NCBI RefSeq assembly: GCF_001021555.1
Contig: NZ_LDCP01000001.1
Location: 124,001-188,000 of the forward strand
DNA length: 64,000 bases
From: Aurantiacibacter marinus
Lineage (GTDB): Bacteria; Pseudomonadota; Alphaproteobacteria; Sphingomonadales; Sphingomonadaceae
Direction: 5' to 3'
Part shown: piece after piece, positions 63,336 through 64,000 of the stretch
How the letters are laid out: each line of letters starts with the position of its first letter
How positions within the stretch are numbered: the stretch's first letter is position 1
Made by a program: the position numbers and the translations under genes
Notes under the pieces: model-generated
What the model was told of the DNA's origin: nothing
The model's database searches: none
Seen by the model: the letters and a program-made list of their open reading frames with translations, nothing else

Positions 63336-63890
63336 ATGGCAATTCTCTCAGACAAATGGATTCGCACCGCTGCGCAAAATCACGGCATGATAGAGCCGTT
63401 TACCGAGGCGCAGCGGCGGGACGGGTGTATCTCATACGGCCTCAGCTCCTTCGGCTATGATGCGCGGGTGGCGGATGAGTTCAAGATTTTCACCAATGTG
63501 AATTCTTCCGTGGTCGACCCCAAGAATTTCGACAGCGAGTCTCTGGTGGACCGGCAGACCGACGTTTGCGTCATCCCGCCCAACAGTTTTGCGCTTGCCC
63601 GCACAGTCGAATATTTCCGCATTCCCGATGATGTACTGGTGATCTGCCTTGGCAAAAGCACCTATGCGCGCTGCGGAATTATCGTGAATGTGACTCCGCT
63701 GGAACCGGGCTGGGAAGGCCATGTGACGCTGGAATTTTCCAACACCACACCGCTGCCTGCAAAAATCTATGCCAATGAAGGCGCATGCCAGTTCCTGTTC
63801 CTGCAGGGCAATGAACGGCCCGAAGTCACTTATGCGGACCGCGCGGGCAAATATATGGGCCAGCGCGGAGTGACGTTGCCTAAGCTTTAG
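63336..63890 (+). CDS. dcd: dCTP deaminase
   Basis: 184 residues. The trimeric dUTPase-like fold has [39 protein letters not shown], the active-site Ser/Arg/Glu block [20 protein letters not shown] and the C-terminal [15 protein letters not shown] that closes on the nucleotide. It deaminates dCTP to dUTP for thymidylate supply. It stands alone. The 154 bp upstream contain both its promoter and that of the divergent lipoprotein; I could not pick clear boxes. Confidence 0.96.
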   Translation: MAILSDKWIRTAAQNHGMIEPFTEAQRRDGCISYGLSSFGYDARVADEFKIFTNVNSSVVDPKNFDSESLVDRQTDVCVIPPNSFALARTVEYFRIPDDVLVICLGKSTYARCGIIVNVTPLEPGWEGHVTLEFSNTTPLPAKIYANEGACQFLFLQGNERPEVTYADRAGKYMGQRGVTLPKL

Positions 63891-63895
63891 TTTTT

Positions 63896-64000
63896 CGAAG
63901 CGGCATCCGCCGCTTCGTCCTCCCGGCTGTTCCCTCCGCTGCGCTGCGGGGCACCTGCGGTCGCCCAGTCGGGCTCTGTCGTTGCCTGGTCGGCAACGAG
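63896..64000. repeat. Hairpin-rich intergenic region after dcd, cut by window edge
   Basis: A stem cgaagcgg/ccgcttcg (63896-63917, six-base loop) follows dcd at once, and a second stem cgttgcc/ggcaacg (63980-63998) lies near the window end. Between are G/C-rich repeats (cgctgcgctgcgg). On the plus strand the T-run precedes, not follows, the first hairpin, so it is not a normal terminator for dcd. No coding frame is evident in the last 110 bases. Confidence 0.45.

Overview
This 64 kb window is ordinary chromosome of a GC-rich alphaproteobacterium, most likely a sphingomonad of the Erythrobacteraceae type. This rests on the gene families and on neighbourhoods I know from that group: metX-metW facing hisC-tyrA, ftsE-ftsX-ydcF-plsC, mrp facing hflK-hflC-htrA, and the methylmalonyl pathway cluster. 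A general-stress (EcfG-type) promoter also points to Alphaproteobacteria. I see no rRNA, CRISPR array, insertion sequence, prophage or replication origin. No gene-free stretch exceeds 300 bases; the longest, 40916-41117, holds a run of hairpins.

Layout. 1-7853: the end of a TonB-like gene, a Crp/Fnr regulator, and a divergent operon of five translationally overlapped genes (5-oxoprolinase, DUF2891, persulfide-dioxygenase-like hydrolase, two YeeE half-transporters). 7860-21372: the valine/propionate block on the minus strand (crotonase, mmsA, deacetylase; pccB, an AT-rich unknown gene, mce, methylmalonyl-CoA mutase, small membrane protein; metY, esterase, pccA), with one PaaG-like crotonase on the plus strand. 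21476-29930: tRNA-Lys, a secreted protein, folK and aguB, a SIMPL lipoprotein behind a striking regulatory region, a secreted methyltransferase, msrA, a GH43 glycosidase behind a palindromic operator, an rRNA methyltransferase and a 52-residue SDHAF4-like gene. 29950-40400: ferrochelatase, an orphan molybdenum hydroxylase large subunit, Mrp, HflK/HflC/HtrA and a class A penicillin-binding protein. 40505-48545: msrB, a glutathione transferase, small secreted proteins, succinate-semialdehyde dehydrogenase, an SMP-30-like lipoprotein and the glutathione-dependent formaldehyde operon. 48553-55121: metW/metX, hisC/tyrA, trxB, a stress-promoter small membrane protein, tRNA-Leu and a zinc-ribbon membrane protein. 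55284-64000: ftsEX, a DUF218 protein, plsC, an Nmad3-like protein, putA, a lipoprotein and dcd.

How genes work together. Propionyl-CoA from valine and related substrates is carboxylated by PccA/PccB, epimerised by Mce and isomerised to succinyl-CoA by the mutase. MetX makes the O-acetylhomoserine that MetY, 33 kb away inside the propionate block, would use. MsrA/MsrB, TrxB, HtrA and HflKC form a protein-repair and quality-control theme. The most novel-looking items are the 5-oxoprolinase/sulfur operon, the FNR-box plus SD-hiding hairpin before the SIMPL gene, the EcfG-type promoter on a 71-residue membrane protein, the AT-rich gene slipped into the propionate operon, and a solitary Nmad3 protein.
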